From contig OZ022514.1 in NCBI GenBank assembly GCA_963989385.1, forward strand, positions 25,771,222 to 25,835,221: a DNA stretch of 64,000 bases, read 5' to 3'. Position 1 is the stretch's first letter. Every line of letters starts with the position of its first letter. This DNA is from Ctena decussata. Lineage: Eukaryota > Mollusca > Bivalvia > Lucinida > Lucinidae. The notes below the pieces were generated by a model that saw only the letters and a list, made by a program, of their open reading frames with translations, did no database searches and had not been told where the DNA came from. Shown piece by piece: positions 1 to 11,566 of this stretch. The translations under genes were made by a program, and so were the position numbers.

Positions 1-299
1 CGCCCATCTTCGCCTAAATGAAATATACTTGACAGGGCCTTAAAATCCAAAACCCAAATAAAATGATGATAATATATATATACTAATAATGAAAATACGC
101 TAAATATTGGGACGCCTAAGTAATCAAAACAATGAAACATTTCTGGTATTACAATAAATTTTGACAAGTTTATTTGTATTATCTTCTTGTAGCGCATGTC
201 AAAGTTCTTATTTGGGCCTGATTGCTATGAGTGTATGTCTTGATCGGACTTTTTAAGAAATAATCTCAATCTGTTCTTGCTTCACATTGTATGTTTCAT

Positions 300-395
300 C
301 AACACTTAGCACTTACAGCGCCAAAACTGAAACTAACTGAATTGGCAAACAGCGTAGATCCTGATGAGGCGGCTCATCAGCCATATCGTTATTTT
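300..395. repeat. Partial copy of the GATGAGGCGGCTC hairpin MITE family
   Basis: It carries the block CAAACAGCGTAGATC followed by GATGAGGCGGCTCATC. The same block forms the centre of the two intact MITEs at 58568..58782 and 59799..59999. Here only one side of the palindrome and an AGCGCC-containing end are present, so it looks like a truncated copy. Confidence 0.5.
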
Positions 396-914
396 AATTT
401 TCAGTCTGAAGTTGCTTAGGAGAAAAAAATCTATTGTTTTCTTAATTTTGCAGGCGCAAATTAGCCGTCTTCCATGGTCAGGTTTCTGACGGTATTTATC
501 ATATGACGTCGCTGTTATTCAGTGGATAACGTTGTCTTATAAACATCGTATGACCACACGTGTAATAACACCTTGGCGCGTACACGTAAGATCAGTGACA
601 ACGTCCATGGCAACGACGCGTTTTCTTATCGAAATAATGTTCAATTTGAAGGCGTTAAAATCCCATTAAGGGTCATCTTACACTCGTGATCTTTTGATCT
701 GAAATTTATGAAACTCGTCAAAGGCTCGTTTCATTAATTTCATATGAAATGACCGCGAGAGTAAGATCCTCTATTTATCTGATCTTCATTCACATCAGCT
801 AGCAACAGACAGATTGATCTTCGAGTCGGTAATGAGATAGATATGCCATTTAACTGTATATTTCACACTTCAAATTTCTATCATATCAAATGTGTTGTCA
901 GTCAGTACATGCCA

Positions 915-985
915 TATATCATTCGAAAATATACCTTGCAGAACGTAGTTTTTGTTTAATACTGTTCAGCATTTTCGTTTTTTTT
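915..985. repeat. Dispersed repeat fragment, second copy near 21132..21195
   Basis: About 60 bp, from TTCGAAAATAT to ACTGTTCAGCATTTTCG, match 21132..21195 closely. In each copy a simple repeat follows (T-run here, AT-run there). I do not recognise the family; it could be the 3' end of a retroposon. Confidence 0.45.
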
Positions 986-1439
986 TTTTTTTTGTTTTTT
1001 TTGCCATTTATGCACATCAACTCACATTCTATCACCAAACGTGAACGTTGAAGCGCCTTTCTTTAGTTAATGATTTGTGCCGTGTTTAGACGTTTTATTT
1101 CTAATAGTCCCATGGAGACTTTAAAGTACATTTAGTACATGAGAGGTACTTTTAAAATAGTTCCATGCCTTTGACTTTAACACGTGAAACTGACATTGCA
1201 CAGTGGGAACGCGTATCCATGGCGGAGTGATATTTTTATACAGATACATGTAGCAACGAAAAAACACTCTAAATTTCTGAGACTCAGATTTAATCGAGGA
1301 ACATGTTGCTTTGTCGGCGAATCAAACTACACAAAGCCAAAAATAAGATATAGTTTTATTCCTTACATCTTAATTTAATTCTCTATGCCTTTAAGAGCAT
1401 AGCTAAACACCGAGATGTTCGGCAATCGAACGTTTTACG

Positions 1440-1690
1440 TGATCATGTAAAGACGACTCTTATCCGCCAACTTCAACAGCAATTTTCAAAATAAATCAAC
1501 TTTCTCCCGTCGCCGGACATATGCCATGAAAAACCACGGTGTCTGCCCTTTCTCCATTATAAAAATTAAGTAATTCGGTGTGTGGGACAACTTCCTTTGC
1601 AAAATAATGTTTAGGTACCCTATTTCATTTTCTCAAATAATGGCGGATTTTTTTCCTGATCGATAGACAGCAAAATAATCTGTAATAAAT
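1440..1690. repeat. Diverged dispersed repeat, related to 7500..7690 and 10165..10290
   Basis: Shared landmarks in the same order are ACTTTCTCC, TATGCCATGAAAAAC, TGTGGGACAA and TTTGCAAAATA. The three copies are diverged and match none of the element families defined elsewhere in the window. No coding potential is seen. Confidence 0.35.
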
Positions 1691-3432
1691 TCAAACATTA
1701 CGGAAATGTTCTTAAATCCTGCAATCCGACTCACGAAGAGGAACGCATCTTGTAATTCAATATACAACAATATTTTTTCTGTACTTTCTTCAGAATGATT
1801 GGGAAAAGAATTCTGATCAGTAGCCTACACCATACTGTAAACAAATCGATCGATTTATGACAGTTGTGACGCAATTACATACCTGCGTCATCTGTTTCAG
1901 CCTTCGCATTTACTTGCTTATAAGTTATTAAGACCGGTACATTGTGGTCAAAATCAGAGGGACTGCTAGAAAAAAATAATTTTGCAATCCAATTAATCCT
2001 GCACGTGCCAATATTTCAAAGCCTCTCCTGCAACTCACACGATCACCATACCCAACTTAAGGCCCCTCTACCCGCAACCTTCCTCCACCCTCCCCCTCCC
2101 CTCCACCCCACCCCTACACACATACACGCACATACCTTTTAACCTTTCTTTTACATGAAAAAATAAGCACAATATAATAGATGTTTAGTCATAACAAATA
2201 CTTGCAAAACTTCGATGACTAAATCCTTGAGTAAAAAGTGCAGTGTAGACCTGGGTTAGACTACTTCCAAAACAGCAGTCTAATCAGGGTCAGTACTATT
2301 TGATTTTCCCAGCAATTCCGACACACTGTCAGATGGTGAAAGTGGTAGGACAATTGCAGTAATGAAGATTTTGTTTCAACTTTAAGCTTAGAAAATGACT
2401 TGGCTATACATACGTATACACTCCTTTACACTCCATATAATTTCAGCCAACGTTGAGAAGCAGCATATGTACTGTTAAATGAGCTTTTGAGCATTAAAAT
2501 TGCAGTATGCATTTTTTATAACATATGTTATGGCCTTCTGTAAAACTACCTTAATGAGGAGTTCTAATGAGGGGTTACAACATACATATTTACTTGTTAG
2601 TTGTTTACCCCCTTTTTAAGAGTGTAAACACCTAACAAGCATTTATTGATTCTTTCTAAGAAGAAACCAGAGATTTAATAAAATACATATTTATTATGAA
2701 ATGCCAGGTTTGTCAAATACTAGCTCATCAGGTGGGGGTGGAGGCTGTCAGCTCTGCAATGCCCTTAGTTCATAAATTAAAATGCCACAGTGTGTTTATA
2801 TACTCAGTGATCTTTTGAGGGATTTGCTCTAACTGTTGCCAAAAATCTCATGCAAATCTATCAGTAGGGGTAAATCTCATGCAAAAATTATATACTTTGT
2901 AATTAATGGTAGCTTAACATTTCATTGAGAATGGAGAATTTCTCAAAATTTTAGTTCAATGAGATGTGTTCTCTAATATGATTCTGAGTCACACTCACAA
3001 AAAACAAAACAAATAAAAAGCACAGCTGTCCAGCAAACCAGAAAACTTGATTAAATATGTGGCAAAGGCTCAGGACTTGGTAATCCATTCTCTAAGTTGA
3101 ATAATGGTAAGATATAAACATGACTAAACTAGAAAAATAATAGACCAATATTTAGTGAGCCAAAGTGGAGTTATTCTTTATCATTTCTCTTCAAGTAAAA
3201 TGTACATTTGTATGTTGTGGTGTCTCATCACACAGTTGCTTTTGATCAAAAATTAAAATTTAATACAAATTGCAAATGAACAAAGTACTACTATATATGT
3301 ATTCTAAATGTATAAAGCTCTGATCAAATTCTTATTCACATGCAGTCTGACATTGCCCTTCAGTGCTTTCCCTATAAGTATAAATAAATAAATATCCAAA
3401 ATAAATTATAACATATGTACATAATAAGAAAA

Positions 3433-5342
3433 CAAGGGCTTCGCAAGCGGCGCATAATACGCCCGTTTCAATGTCCTAAAGGAGTTACAGAATGAACAAG
3501 ATTGTTTACAAAAGGATAGACAGGCAGACAAACAGGGGCAACCACTCTATAATTAACTAGAACTGTTAGCGAATCCGACTTAATTGCTTAAATCAAATGG
3601 TGTTATTTTCGTAACAAAAAGCATAAAGAGGGAGAGAAATCATTGTTACGATGTATACCAAATATGAATGGTTGCTGTGAAATCTGTTACAAAAAATTAC
3701 ATTATTCAAAGTCAGGAGAGAAAGAAAATTGGAAAAATATAGGGAAGAATAAGCAGAAGACTGGTTCTCAATCCCACAATACAACAAGTTCTCATCAACC
3801 TGCATACAAAATTCTCTACTCTAACTTACAGATGCATAGAAATCTTTTGTGCAAAAAATGCATTATTCAAAGTAAAGAGAGAAAGAAAATCAGACGAATA
3901 CAGGGAATAAAAAGAGGAGAAGTCTGGTTCTCAATCCCACAATACAGTAAGTCATCATTAACCTGCATACTAAATATGACTAATCTAGCTTGCATGGTTG
4001 TGGAGAAAACTTTGATGAAAAAGTTCATTATTCAAAGTATGGAAAGAAAGAATATTGGACAAATACAGGGAAGAATAAGCAATAAAAGGCTGGTTCTCAA
4101 TCCCACGATACAACATATCGTCATCAACCTGCATACCAAATGGGACTACTCTAGCTTGCTTGGTTGTGGAGAAATCGTTGACGAAAAGTTTTATTATTCA
4201 AAGTATGGAAAGAAAGACTATTGGACAAATACAGAGAAGAATAAGCAGAAAAAGGCTGGTTCTCAATCCAACAATACAACATATCGCCATCAACCTGCAT
4301 ACCAAATATGACTACTTTAGCTTGCAAGGTTGTGGAGAAATCGTTGACGAAAAATTTCATTATTCAAAGTAGGGAAAGAAAGACTATTGGACAAATACAG
4401 AGAAGAATAAGCAGAAAAAGGCTGGTTCTCAATCCAACAATACAACATATCGCCATCAACCTGCATACCAAATATGACTACTTTAGCTTGCATGGTTGTG
4501 GAGAAATCGTTGACGAAAAATTTCATTATTCAAAGTAGGGAAAGAAAGAAAATCAGACAAATACAGGGAAGAATAAGCAGGAGAAGGCTGGTTCTCGATC
4601 CCATGATACAACATGTCGTTATCAACCTGCATAGCAAATATGACTACTCTAGCTTGCATGATTGTGGAGAAATCTTTGACGAAAAATTTCATTATTCAAA
4701 GTATGGAAAGAAAGAAAATGGGACAAATACAGGGAAGAATAAGCAGGAGAAGGCTGGTTCTCTATCCCACAATACAACACGTCGTCATCAACCTGTATGC
4801 CAAATATGACCAGTCTAGCTTGTATGGTTGTGAAGAAATCTTTGATACAATATCTTTGAACAAGAGAGATAACCTACATACACAAGGTATACCTTTTTTA
4901 GTTCTACTTTTTTCCCTTGACAATATATTACGTGTACAACAAAAGTTTACACAAAAGTAGCGGATAAGAACTAATGAAAGGGAGTCACTCTTAAACGAAG
5001 AAAGGGAGAGCAGCCATTGTTGTACGCGACACATCGTTAGGACTTCATACACATTGCTATGAAGTTTTATAAAGATATCCCAAACGGTTATCTAGTTATG
5101 GCGGGTACAAGACTTACAGGGATAAAATTAATCAAAGGGGCATAACTTCAAAAGTAAGAAAGGGGGAGCAACCATTTTTGTACGCGACACGTTCCCCCAC
5201 CCTAATACATATGCCTACCAAATTTCATGAAGATATCCCAAATGGTTACTGAGTTATGGCGTGTACAAGAATGTTTACGGACGGACGGACGGACAGCGCC
5301 ACGACATAATACGTCCGTTTTTTCAAAACGGGCGTATAAAAA
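3433..5342 (+). mobile_element. Pearl-like (Helitron-related) non-autonomous element
   Basis: The 5' end begins CAAGGGCTTCGC with TACGCCCGTTT close inside. A tandem core of about 166 bp units fills the middle. The 3' side has (ACGG)4 near 5279-5295, then a hairpin (ACGTCCGTTTTTT pairing with AAAACGGGCGT) and an A-rich end. Left arm, satellite-like core, short microsatellite and hairpin end is the layout described for bivalve pearl elements. Assignment is by architecture; no transposase or Rep/helicase is present. Confidence 0.6.
3640..4870 (+). repeat. Tandem array of ~166 bp units (about 7 copies)
   Basis: The landmark GGAAAGAAAGAMWATTGG recurs at about 4203, 4369, 4535 and 4701, exactly 166 bp apart, with more diverged units from about 3708. 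Because 166 is not a multiple of three, the short ORFs here change frame at each unit on both strands, so they are not genes. Confidence 0.85.
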
Positions 5343-6554
5343 TCTGGAGACATTTGCACAAGTGATGGTTTTATGATAATGATTTTACAAAGACTCAGCT
5401 GGAGCATGATAGCAATTCTGGGAATTCTGTCTTATTCAGCCAATAAAAACATTTGTTGTGATCCATTAATAGAACCATCTATGCTCTTGCTGAAGTGCCT
5501 CTAATGAGAGGGCACAACAGGTGTTAACATGAAGCCCATTGATGCTGGTGCAACATTTATGGTGGAACTGTGTAATTGTTTTCATTCTAACATAGTCTTG
5601 AGATGTAGAAGGACAAACAGCATTATGTAACATTCCACATAAAGTGCAGGGTCCAGCAGTTAGCAGGGTATGCCCCATTCATTATTTTGTGCACTTATAA
5701 TGATATATAAAGCTTGCTAGCATAATATAGTCCTTAATATTTGGCCAATAAAATCCTCTGTGAAAATGCTTTTTAATAGGTTGGCGTGTGTGTGTGTGTG
5801 CGGGGGGGATAGACAGGAAGGGGCTACCTCTCATTCAACTGCACTTAACTGCATCCCTTTACAGTCATTACTCATCATTTAATGTCTGTCATCAAGCTTT
5901 TCTCTCCAGTAACTTAATAACTGATTAGTAATTACAAGATTACAAGTTTCTTTGCTTTGGTCAGAAGCTGCAAACATTTAAGTCGGATTAATTAATCAGG
6001 AAATATAAAAATGTTTTTTATTTTTCAGTTTATGGTATCATTTCTATTGATATAACTTCAATACGAGCCTATTAATTTTCTTTATGAGACTTAAGCTAAA
6101 ACATAACTTTCGGCATTTAATTCTATATAGAATATATATTTCTTCATGCCCTTCCCCGCCCCCTCCACCCCCTCCGCCCTCCCATCTCAGCCACAGGCCA
6201 AGCATAAAAAGTATTTTGTTTGCAGTTGGCACTGTTGCCTATTAACTTGGATGTTTTGGAGAGTAGGTAGGTAGGCTTTCTTTTTAATCCCTGAAAACTA
6301 TGAAAATAACAAAAACAAATATTATAGTTCTACATAAAATGTCACACACAGTTAACGTAATTACCCATAATACTAAGGTAACAGCATCCTACATTTTTAA
6401 CATATTCTATGTCACCCACAAATGGTGTACCCAAAATGTGCAGGTATTAAGGAAAAATTGCTGACCCAGATCAGACTGCTCCTGGGTCTACACTGTGCCG
6501 TTAAATAAAAAAAAATAGATCTAATTGAGGATGTCCCAAGTGGCCATTTTTTTT

Positions 6555-6585
6555 GGGGGGGGGGGGGGCGGGGGGGGGGGGGGGG
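6555..6585 (+). repeat. 31-nt G-run interrupted by one C
   Basis: An almost pure G tract follows a T-run. It could fold as a G-quadruplex on the plus strand. Run length is also a common assembly or sequencing error, so its exact size is uncertain. Confidence 0.8.
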
Positions 6586-7004
6586 AGTGAATTTTGGTGG
6601 GTACGTAGGCAGTTGCTATCTACCTACCAAAAGTGCAGGGTCCAGACTTTTTTTTTGGAAATTTTGGATGGAGCCAGATTATTTTTTTTCACTGATTTTT
6701 GAGGCCAGATTATTTTTTGAAATCCCCTTATGAGCTAATTTATTTTTTTCTTGCATATCCAAAGACAAAGAATTTTTTCGAAAAATATACCAGCCCCCAC
6801 CCCCTCCCCCCAGAATATCAAATGGTCGGTCCCTCAGCGCCTAGCGGGACAGGGTTTTGACAGATTTATGAGGAAGGGCAAGCTGTCTCTTGTACTTTTT
6901 GTGGGATGCCTTCTGAAAGGGTACGTGTGTGTTGGGAGGGGGGGGGAAGCGGGGGCGTCGTCCGGGCCAATATTCTTTAGAAGGGCGAGTGGTCTCAGAA
7001 TGTG

Positions 7005-7133
7005 GGGCACGTAGCTTGGGGGAAGTTGTCTGGGGGAGTTGTCTCAGAACGGGGTGAGTTGTCACCTGAAGGTGGGGCGACTTGTCTTTGGGCGAGATTT
7101 TTGTGGGGCGAGTTGTCTTGGGGCGAGTTGTCC
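7005..7133 (+). repeat. Degenerate short tandem repeat, consensus GGGGCGAGTTGTC
   Basis: Six to seven units spaced about 17-25 bp apart, for example GGGGGAGTTGTCT and GGGGCGAGTTGTCC. The array ends just before GTAATTCGATG. No coding sense is seen. Confidence 0.6.
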
Positions 7134-7971
7134 GTAATTCGATGTAAGCATGACCTAGGTTTCACTTAAAATATTTATTTAAGATATTTATTATCATTCC
7201 GCATGCTCCTGCTTGTTCCACTATCAATTAAATAGCCGGTCAATCACTCAATGTTTTTCGTTTGTCAAACTTTGTGGTTGACCTGTGTGTTTGTTTTGCT
7301 TTCTCTCGTTCTCGGCGTGTAGCCTAAATTCAGAAGCCCAAAAAATCGCAGGCAGACAGACTAACGCAAAATCTTAATAAATACACAGTATGCTAAATGA
7401 TTACAAGCTTTACTATACCATAAATGAAGAAACAGTTGGTCTCCTCAAGTCGATCCAGCTGAAAAATGTCTGTGTTGACAAACGCACGTGCCATGTATAC
7501 GTAAAAATGACCAACTTCATTATCGATTTTCAACGAAAGTAGACTTTCTCCCGAAGATATACCTCGGTAAAAGACGGTCGAATGTATGAACTACGGTTCA
7601 GTTATAATGGTATCTAATTTGGTTTGTGGGACAATTTTCTTTGCAAAATAACTTTGGGGTACTGTCGTAGGGTTTTACTTTTCTGAAAAACGGTTGTCAA
7701 ACTGTGATCGTTGTTTTGGCTGTGCAAACTGCATTGATGTACCGATATGCGTCTGATTTCAATAACAAAACATCAAATTTCATTCTGATCTGGTCGGTTG
7801 GAAAACTATGCATATCTTATCAAACGAGCATTATTTTGGGACTGTTCTGTGCAAAATTTCCCGCCATTTTTTCCGGCGAAAAAAAGGATAACTTCTTTGT
7901 GCGTAGACGACCGCTCAGAAAATGATTTACTCAGATGTGATGAGTCTGCGTTCCAACTGGCAGTGACCACA

Positions 7972-8136
7972 GGGTATAATCGATTCCTCCAATTTTCGCT
8001 TCCTGCAGAGACTGTACATCATATTTGGCTTCCGCTGAGACTGTCCGCGAACTCTTGCTTCCTGCAGAGACTACTGTCCTCGAAAACTGGCTTCCTGCCG
8101 AGACTGTCCGTGTGACTCTGCTTCCTGCCGAGAGCA
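7972..8136 (+). mobile_element. Half copy of the palindromic element at 21771..22095
   Basis: It starts GGGTATAATCGATT and carries the iterated motif CTTCCTGCMGAGACTGT about every 40 bp, in the same order as the left arm at 21771-21933. The mirror arm is missing; the match stops near the position of the palindrome centre. Confidence 0.7.
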
Positions 8137-8499
8137 TTTATCATGCATCATTAGGAAATTTTACGGCGTAAAGAACGGCAAACAAAATGATTAGCAAACG
8201 CAGTTTTGTTCGAACTTGCTGACGTCGAGAATGCATTATGACGTGAGTCGGTGACGTCAATTAACCAATCGAACATTGATAGCACGGCCAACGTCAGTAT
8301 ATAGCCAATAGTCTTCAGAGAACGTTTCTAAAGGCATCGCCTGATAGCATTGTTGCAAGCGCAGTTCTAAAGTGACATAATATCAACTCATGCTAGATAC
8401 CCCAGATATCAGGTGAATTTTGCAGCAGGTGCATAATAAAAAGCAATACATATGTACATCACCAGTTGGAACGCAGCTCCAAGGAGTATGGATATAATC

Positions 8500-9893
8500 G
8501 GGAAGGAATAGAAGCCGGGACCCGGAACCAAAATCCGGGACCAATTTTTGTAGGCATTAAAATTGTACTAAACATGCAAATAACGAGCTGAAAATTGGAC
8601 AATCTGTAGATTGTAGTCTCTTCTCAAAAATGCATATAAAGATTTTATAAACCTTTCAATATTTATTGAAATTTTAACAAAAATACAGGACCACGTCGAG
8701 CTTTTTCGACCCGGGACCAGTTTTTGCGGGATTGCCGATGTCAAGCAAATCTCAATGTTTTCCTACAGAAACATTTTAAACCCCATTTTTTTTACATTTC
8801 GTCATCTGTAAACATACCAAAGAAGATAAAATTTAAAAAAAATGAGAATTTTTTCAGTGATTGTCGATAAAAATTCCACCCGGGACCAACCCGGGACCAA
8901 AATTGTCATTTATCTATTGTGCGATGTTACTGATGTCAATGTATTTTCTATTTTCTTCTACATTGTCGTTTAAAATCTCATTGTTTTACTTTGTGTCATA
9001 TCTAAAGATGCCACAACAGACGAAAATGCAAAATTCATAAAATACATCCCTTAAGAGAAAACCTACCTGGGACCAAATGGTCATTTTCTGCGGTTTAAAC
9101 ATTGTCGTGGTACGTTGCCATAGAATCTGAACATGCCACAAAAGCAGAAATTGATCAGCTTCTAAAATGAATGGGGCCAAAATAAGAAAAAAGAAAGACA
9201 GAATGGCGTATTTTAATTTTAAGCACTTAAAATCATTAACAAGACTGGAAACATGTGTGCACAAGTTTAATATTGGGCGGCGTAACAGGAATTGCACATA
9301 ATTGTATATAATTAATTATTAACTAATTCGATTTAAATATGATAGGGGCTCACATTAAAATGATTTTTTTTTTCATTTCTATTTATTTGGCATCTTTACA
9401 TACGAGTAAATGTAAAATTAATGGGATTTTAAACTTTTATAGAGAGGAAAAACTGAAATTTCCTTCACATCATGACCATTTTGGTCCCGGGTTGGTCCCG
9501 GGTCGATTTTTTCGTAAAATAATTGATAAATTTCGCATTTTTGAAAAATCTAATCTTCTTTAGTATGTTTACATATAATGAAATGTAAAATAATTTGGGT
9601 TTAAAATGTTTCTGTAAGAAAAAAATGAGATTTGCTGGACATCGTCAATACTGCAAAAACTGGTCCCGGGTCGAAATTGCTTGACCTGGTCCTGTATTTT
9701 TGTTAAAATTTCAACAAATATCGAAAGTTTTATAAAATCTTTACATGCATTTCTCAGAAGAGTCTATAAACTACTTATGTTCCAATATTCAGCTTGTTAT
9801 TGGCATGTTTTGTACAATATTGAGGCCAACAAAAATTGGTCCAGGAATTTGGTCCCGGGTCCCGGGCGTTGGTCCCGGCAACTATTCCTTCCC
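8500..9893. mobile_element. Foldback DNA transposon, long inverted repeats, 8-bp target duplication
   Basis: The ends are GGGAAGGAATAG and its complement CTATTCCTTCCC. Both are flanked by the direct repeat ATATAATC (8492-8499 and 9894-9901). The arms run inward for roughly 430-570 bp as a diverged palindrome. CCCGGGACCA boxes recur along both arms, in opposite orientation on the two sides. An 8-bp duplication is typical of hAT, P or Merlin elements; a GGG start recalls Merlin, but the family is unproven. No transposase ORF is present. Confidence 0.8.
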
Positions 9894-10714
9894 ATATAAT
9901 CAAACACATAGCAACGGATTTTTGCTCGAAATTGTCGCCATGGCTATCGACGAACCCCTCAGTAATTTCATGCCACCATACAGATTTATGAAATTGCCTC
10001 ACCAGTTGAAATTTTAAGAGCACCTCTCTGACTTCCATTAGTAAATACATGTATTTCCGTTAAATTAAGTCCAAGACATTCTTTCCTGGCTGTGTAATTA
10101 TTAACGAAACAGTGCCCTTTACTTCCACGTCAAACATGTGAACAAAAAATTACGATTTATAGCATATTCGACTTTCTCCAGGTCGCAGACCTATGCCATG
10201 AAAAACATTGAACTATACTCTACTATTATGTGAAATTTCAGAAAATTTGGTTTTGGAACACTTTAAAATTGCAAAATACATGTAATATATGCCTACCCAG
10301 TTTGTAAACACGGACACACGGCGCCAAGTGTGTGCAACTACGGTTACGTACCGTTGAGCCACTTGGGTAACGTCAATACTAGAATTGAACAGAACACAAC
10401 AGAAACAAACCAAAAAAAAGGCGTCGAAATCATGCCAGCCTTAGGCCTACGTGACATCACACGAATTGTTGAATTTGTTCATTGCCAAAATAACAAACTC
10501 GCAAATCTGCCTGTTCGTAGAAACCTTACCACCTAACACTGATTAATTTTCTACCAAGACAGAATAAAACAGTCAAGCAAATATATTTTATACATCATTT
10601 ATTGAGAGATAGAATAATTTCAACTCTTACCTCGATACTGAAGCAATTTGTAAACAAGACACTTATTGGCAAACTTATGACGTAATTTTGTATGGGATGT
10701 CGTTTCACTATTTA
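9894..10714. other. Intergenic spacer with a diverged dispersed repeat
   Basis: No gene seen. 10165-10290 shares ACTTTCTCC and TATGCCATGAAAAAC with 1440-1690. The rest shows no structure I can support. Confidence 0.5.
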
Positions 10715-11419
10715 GGGACGAGTCATTTATCAGGTGGGGCCGGGTACATTTTCATATGAATCACCAAAATCTTTCCGACCCACCCAGTCTCAACACAATT
10801 ATTTTTCCGACCCCACCCCCTATCCCAGATAGGTGACAAAAACGTTTATGACCCGCCCCCATCCCCCAATCCCAGCTACCCTTCCCCACACACACACCAT
10901 ATTACCTATTTTATGTCAGACTGACCTCAATCAAAATCTGTACGAAACACAAAGAACATTTTCTTATTCTAACAGGTTAATTAATCATGGTCTGTTTAAA
11001 CTGTGTCTGCATTTCTTTCACTTTCTTCTGCAAATGACCATCCAGAAACCTGTTGTTGAATGCTTAATAATTATAATGTTGATAATAGCCTATTAATTGG
11101 GCCTCTGGGTGGCAGGGGTCTGGGGAGCCACAGTAGTTTTGCTGATGAAAAGGCACCTGGACAGCTGATATCACAAATGCAGGCATTAAAATTAATTACA
11201 AAATCATTTACTTGACATGAATTTATAGACACTTTCATACTGTTCTTCTAGCAAATCAATGGAAAGAACTATTTTAGATATGAAGCTCCCCCCTCTCCCC
11301 CACCCAACACACAAACCAAATGTATTTAAGTTTTGAGTTGAAAGGAATGAGTCTGAAATTTGAGGGGTAATAAAATTTTAGGGTAAAAATGAAGGCTGAT
11401 AGAAGAATTCTGACCCCCC

Positions 11420-11470
<51 letters not shown>

Positions 11471-11566
11471 CTATGCCTAATAAAATATATGCCCCCCCCG
11501 CCTGCTCCGAGGCTTATTGATTTCCGACCCCTCCCCCACTCCACCTGGTAATAAATGACTCGTCCC
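10715..11566. mobile_element. MITE of PIF/Harbinger type (TTA target duplication)
   Basis: Terminal inverted repeats start GGGACGAGTCATTTAT on the left and match the complement of ATAAATGACTCGTCCC on the right. TTA flanks both ends (10712-10714 and 11567-11569). A 3-bp TWA duplication with a GGG start fits PIF/Harbinger. The interior is C-rich, contains a CA microsatellite at about 11422-11469 and encodes no transposase. A related fragment lies at 48045-48225. Confidence 0.75.

Larger units (their letters stand above)
1..3432. other. Intergenic DNA, no gene recognised
   Basis: No open frame here resembles a protein I know. The region is AT-rich with a T-run near 979-1003 and a C-rich patch near 2090-2115. 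Pieces of dispersed repeats are annotated separately. A weak imperfect inverted repeat lies near 2248-2300. Confidence 0.6.
5343..7971. other. Intergenic DNA with G-rich low-complexity blocks
   Basis: No gene recognised. It holds a short GT run near 5788, a C-rich block at 6150-6185, a long G-run, degenerate GGGGCGAGTTGTC repeats and a diverged dispersed repeat at 7500-7690. A dispersed hairpin fragment containing GATCAGACTGCTC lies at 6461-6500. Confidence 0.55.

Noticed and set aside
3643..4960. Overlapping ORFs on both strands, up to 222 codons
   Set aside because: They track the 166-bp tandem unit and shift frame with each copy; the peptides are repeats of one non-coding unit.
5466..5678. 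Cys-rich minus-strand ORF of 70 codons
   Set aside because: The cysteine spacing matches no zinc-binding pattern I know, and no exon signals or homologous copy support it.
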